Source: Myxocyprinus asiaticus
Lineage: Eukaryota > Chordata > Actinopteri > Cypriniformes > Catostomidae
Direction: 5' to 3'
NCBI RefSeq assembly: GCF_019703515.2
Contig: NC_059347.1
Span: 24,699,001-24,763,000, forward strand
DNA length: 64,000 nucleotides
The position numbers and the translations under genes are program-made. Below are positions 61,778 through 64,000 of this stretch, piece by piece; the stretch's first letter is position 1, and each line of letters begins with the position of its first letter. Below the pieces are notes generated by a model. It did no database searches, had not been told where the DNA came from, and saw only the letters and a program-made list of their open reading frames with translations.

Positions 61778-62349
61778 TTCGGTATTAGTGATGGGAAGAT
61801 CAGATCATTTTACTGACTTGAATCTTTGAGTCTTGTTCAGCAAAATGAACAAATCTTTATTCAAGTCATTTCATTCATTTCGTTCATTTGAGCAGAATTA
61901 AATTGTTACATTTTCAATAGCCAAATCCCCCCCAACAAGTCTACTTATGCAAACTTCGATTATAGTCCCAATAAGGAAAAAATGATAATACAGCCAAGGA
62001 CAAATTGTGAGAAACAGAAAGATTAGTTCACCTCTGGAATCTTCTTGTCCGAGTCCTTCATTCTTTTGTCACTATTGTCTTTTGCGTATACGGCTGTCAC
62101 GTGACAAAAGAACGTATGACTTGGACAAGAAGACTTGAGAGGTGAACTAATCATTTCTGTTTCCTGTGTGAGCAATGCATAGCGTATACAGCTGTCATGT
62201 GACAAAAGAACGAACGACTCGGACCAGAAGACTCGAGAAGTGAACTAATCATTTCTGTTTCCTGTACAGCACCTATGCGGTTTTCACGTAACAAACGAAC
62301 AGAGGCTGCGCAATGCACATGCGTAAAATGAACAAATCACTCTCTAAGG

Positions 62350-63537
62350 GTACGTTTACACGACAACGATGTACTAAAAACAGAAACGTTTTTCCTTTGC
62401 ATTTTGAAAAGTTTCGCGTTCAGACGGCAATGTTGTCAAAACGATCCCCATTCAAACGGATCCGCGAAAATGACTAAAAGCGCTATATTATGCATACCAG
62501 GCCAGTAGTTGGCGATGTCACTCTGTAAAGAAACACTACGTGCCTGTGCACATAAGCATTCTTCCACAGAGTGGTGAATACAAATAATGAAGATGGTGAT
62601 CCCTGGTCGTAGTAGTGATGCAGTAAATCTACACTTTGCTGGAGAAGTGTCAATAAACTCAAAATCTTGAGCAGCACAAACACAGTCCTGTAGTCCGCCA
62701 TTGTAGTTTTGAATGTCTCGCGCGTTGTTTTGAAGTACTCGCGCGTATGCCTATAGACTGAACTCTTAAGATTATTCAATAAACTCTGCTCATTTTTACC
62801 ATCACTTCGTCTCCTGCCTTTTTGTGTATTCCCCCTGCTGACTCTTGGGCTGGTAGGAGAGTAAGTTAACATAAGCTGTTGATGTTGACTGGTTTTGGAT
62901 ATCAGACAGAACTCTGATATATGGATATCTTCTGGATCTAACATGCATTTTCACTGCCTCATGTTTTCATATTCTAAGCATATCATTGAATACTGTACAT
63001 GGCATCACATCTCTGTCTATAGGTTATATACATAAGCGTTGGGTGAATGAATTGCAGGGTAAAGGTACATCAAATAAAAGTAATTTAATAAATGACATTT
63101 AAAATACAAATACATTTTTCCCACCTGAATCCATACATTAATTTCAAAATTTTCAAATTGCAGGTTCTGCCTACTGTACAATGTTAACACTCCATACAAA
63201 ACACTCCAGATTAATAAATTGTTGATTATTGTTATTTGCACAGGCACCAGTATTCATATTGATAATTATACATCTCAAATTGATGCCTATCAATCCATCA
63301 TTCTTTATATAACATGTAATACACGTGCGCATGATGTCATCGTTTTCACAAATTCGCGTTTTTGTATGTTTACACGGAGACGATAACGGCATCGTTTTCA
63401 AAAACTTGCACTTTGAAACCCATTTTCAAAAGTTTGCGTTTTCAGGCCTCAAAACGCCATTGTCGTGTAAACGAACAGCCAAAACACATAAAAAGTTTTC
63501 TGTTTTTAGTTGAAAACGTTGTCATGTAAACGGCCCC
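62350..63537. mobile_element. MITE nested in the hAT element
   Basis: Inverted ends: GGGTACGTTTACACGACAAC on the left and, inverted from the right, GGGCCGTTTACATGACAACG. Both arms continue with AAAAACAGAAA-type sequence. Flanking 8-mers CTCTCTAA and CTCACTAC agree at 6 of 8, compatible with hAT. A 153-codon open frame lies inside on the minus strand. Confidence 0.75.
62483..62944 (-). CDS. Open frame inside the nested MITE, unknown, doubtful
   Basis: 153 codons, uninterrupted. The N-terminal two-thirds are polar and basic. From an internal Met (about residue 82, MADYRTVFVLLKILSLL) comes a hydrophobic stretch that could act as a signal anchor. I recognise no domain. The frame lies wholly inside a non-autonomous element, so it is either chance, part of a captured host exon, or a leftover of an element gene. 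No splice evidence was found. Confidence 0.25.
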   Translation of the reverse strand: MLDPEDIHISEFCLISKTSQHQQLMLTYSPTSPRVSRGNTQKGRRRSDGKNEQSLLNNLKSSVYRHTREYFKTTRETFKTTMADYRTVFVLLKILSLLTLLQQSVDLLHHYYDQGSPSSLFVFTTLWKNAYVHRHVVFLYRVTSPTTGLVCII

Positions 63538-63692
63538 TCACTACTCGTTTTTCTGAGTCACAGAAAAGATTTGTTCAAAATGAACGAATCGTTCATGAAC
63601 GACCCATCACTATTCGGTATCTTTTGCGACATGCCGTAATCTGCGATGTATATATTTGAATGAGATATGACAGCGCCGTTCTGGAGTGCATC

Positions 63693-64000
63693 TGTCAGTG
63701 TTTTGCTTGTGTTTATGTTTTGGCCTCTAGTGGTCCTCCTGGTGCTCTTATACCCAGCTTCTCTATTTGGAATCAGTGTAATTAAGTTCACATGTGTGTC
63801 ATTTAGCCCCATGTATTTAAGTTACTCTGTCTCCTAGTTTCTTTGCTTGGTGTTTAGTTGTCCTGAAGCCAGTTGCCTGAGTAGGTGTTCTCTCAAGATG
63901 TTTGATTAACTCTGCCCTAGGATTTTTCCCCTTCACTGTTTTATTTCTCGAGGACTTTCTCCTCTGGAGTTTTTTGCTTTAATTTTTTGGTGGGTTTTTT
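63693..64000 (+). repeat. LTR-like sequence, runs off the window
   Basis: Begins TGTCAGTGTTTTGC. TATA-like GTATTTAAG at about 63813. Shares GCTTGGTGTTTAGTTGT with the minus-strand insert at 15015-15531. The end lies outside the window, so solo LTR and full element cannot be told apart. Confidence 0.5.

Larger units (their letters stand above)
61786..63612. mobile_element. hAT-type element with a perfect 8-bp duplication
   Basis: Tips TAGTGATGGG and CCCATCACTA. A perfect 8-bp duplication TTCGGTAT lies at 61778-61785 and 63613-63620. Inner arms share ACAAATCTTT-like words and the GTTCATGAACG palindrome near the right tip. No transposase. Much of the interior is taken up by a second, nested element (about 62350-63537). 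A relative of its right end is at 11492. Confidence 0.85.

Overview
This window reads as nuclear DNA of a bony fish. The best guess is a cypriniform (carp/minnow group), because of its mix of repeats: several Tc1-type transposons, DIRS1-type tyrosine-recombinase retrotransposons, a Ty3/Gypsy remnant, a tRNA-derived SINE, hAT and TTAA-type MITEs, solo LTRs and many (AT)n/(TG)n microsatellites. The species assignment is inference. I found no convincing host protein-coding gene, rRNA, functional tRNA or CRISPR array. Almost every open frame over 60 codons is either a chance frame in AT-rich DNA or part of a mobile element. The window is most likely intergenic or a large intron.

Layout. 1-13 kb: AT-rich background holding a tRNA-like SINE-type repeat (1.7-2.0 kb), a Tc1 3' relic (2.4-2.7 kb), a hAT element with a perfect 8-bp target duplication (4610-6566), an internally deleted Tc1 copy (7.3-7.85 kb), a TTAA-flanked MITE (8.35-8.76 kb) and a duplicated repeat block (9.6-11.5 kb). 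13-18.3 kb: a dense pile-up. A Gypsy element (5' LTR, primer-binding site, protease, integrase; RT lost) is interrupted by a tRNA SINE, a hAT MITE and an LTR-like insert, then cut off by two Tc1 copies in tandem. 19.3-20.2 kb: a foldback repeat, a Tc1 relic, a compound microsatellite and a minus-strand solo LTR. 20.2-35 kb: mostly unassigned AT-rich DNA with simple repeats and repeat fragments.

35.37-42.17 kb is the most information-rich part. Two minus-strand DIRS1-like elements lie head to tail. Copy A (35373-39645) has decayed RT and tyrosine recombinase, and its 3' part carries a complete Tc1 element (35713-36964) with an uninterrupted DD34E transposase. Copy B (39646-42165) has lost its 5' half but keeps an intact 323-codon tyrosine recombinase with the R-HxxR-W-Y residues in place, plus textbook DIRS terminal repeats.

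42-64 kb: background with a solo LTR (47.8 kb), a hAT element carrying a nested TTAA foldback (49.2-50.6 kb), a long-TIR Tc1 element with a broken transposase (53.7-55.4 kb), another hAT element (58.1-59.0 kb), another solo LTR (60.9 kb), a hAT element carrying a nested MITE (61.8-63.6 kb) and an LTR-like sequence that runs off the end.

There are no gene circuits to describe. The history is one of repeated insertion, and nesting gives a relative order. The two reading frames most worth testing are the Tc1 transposase (36828-35797) and the DIRS recombinase (41757-40786). I see no clear evidence of a previously undescribed system.
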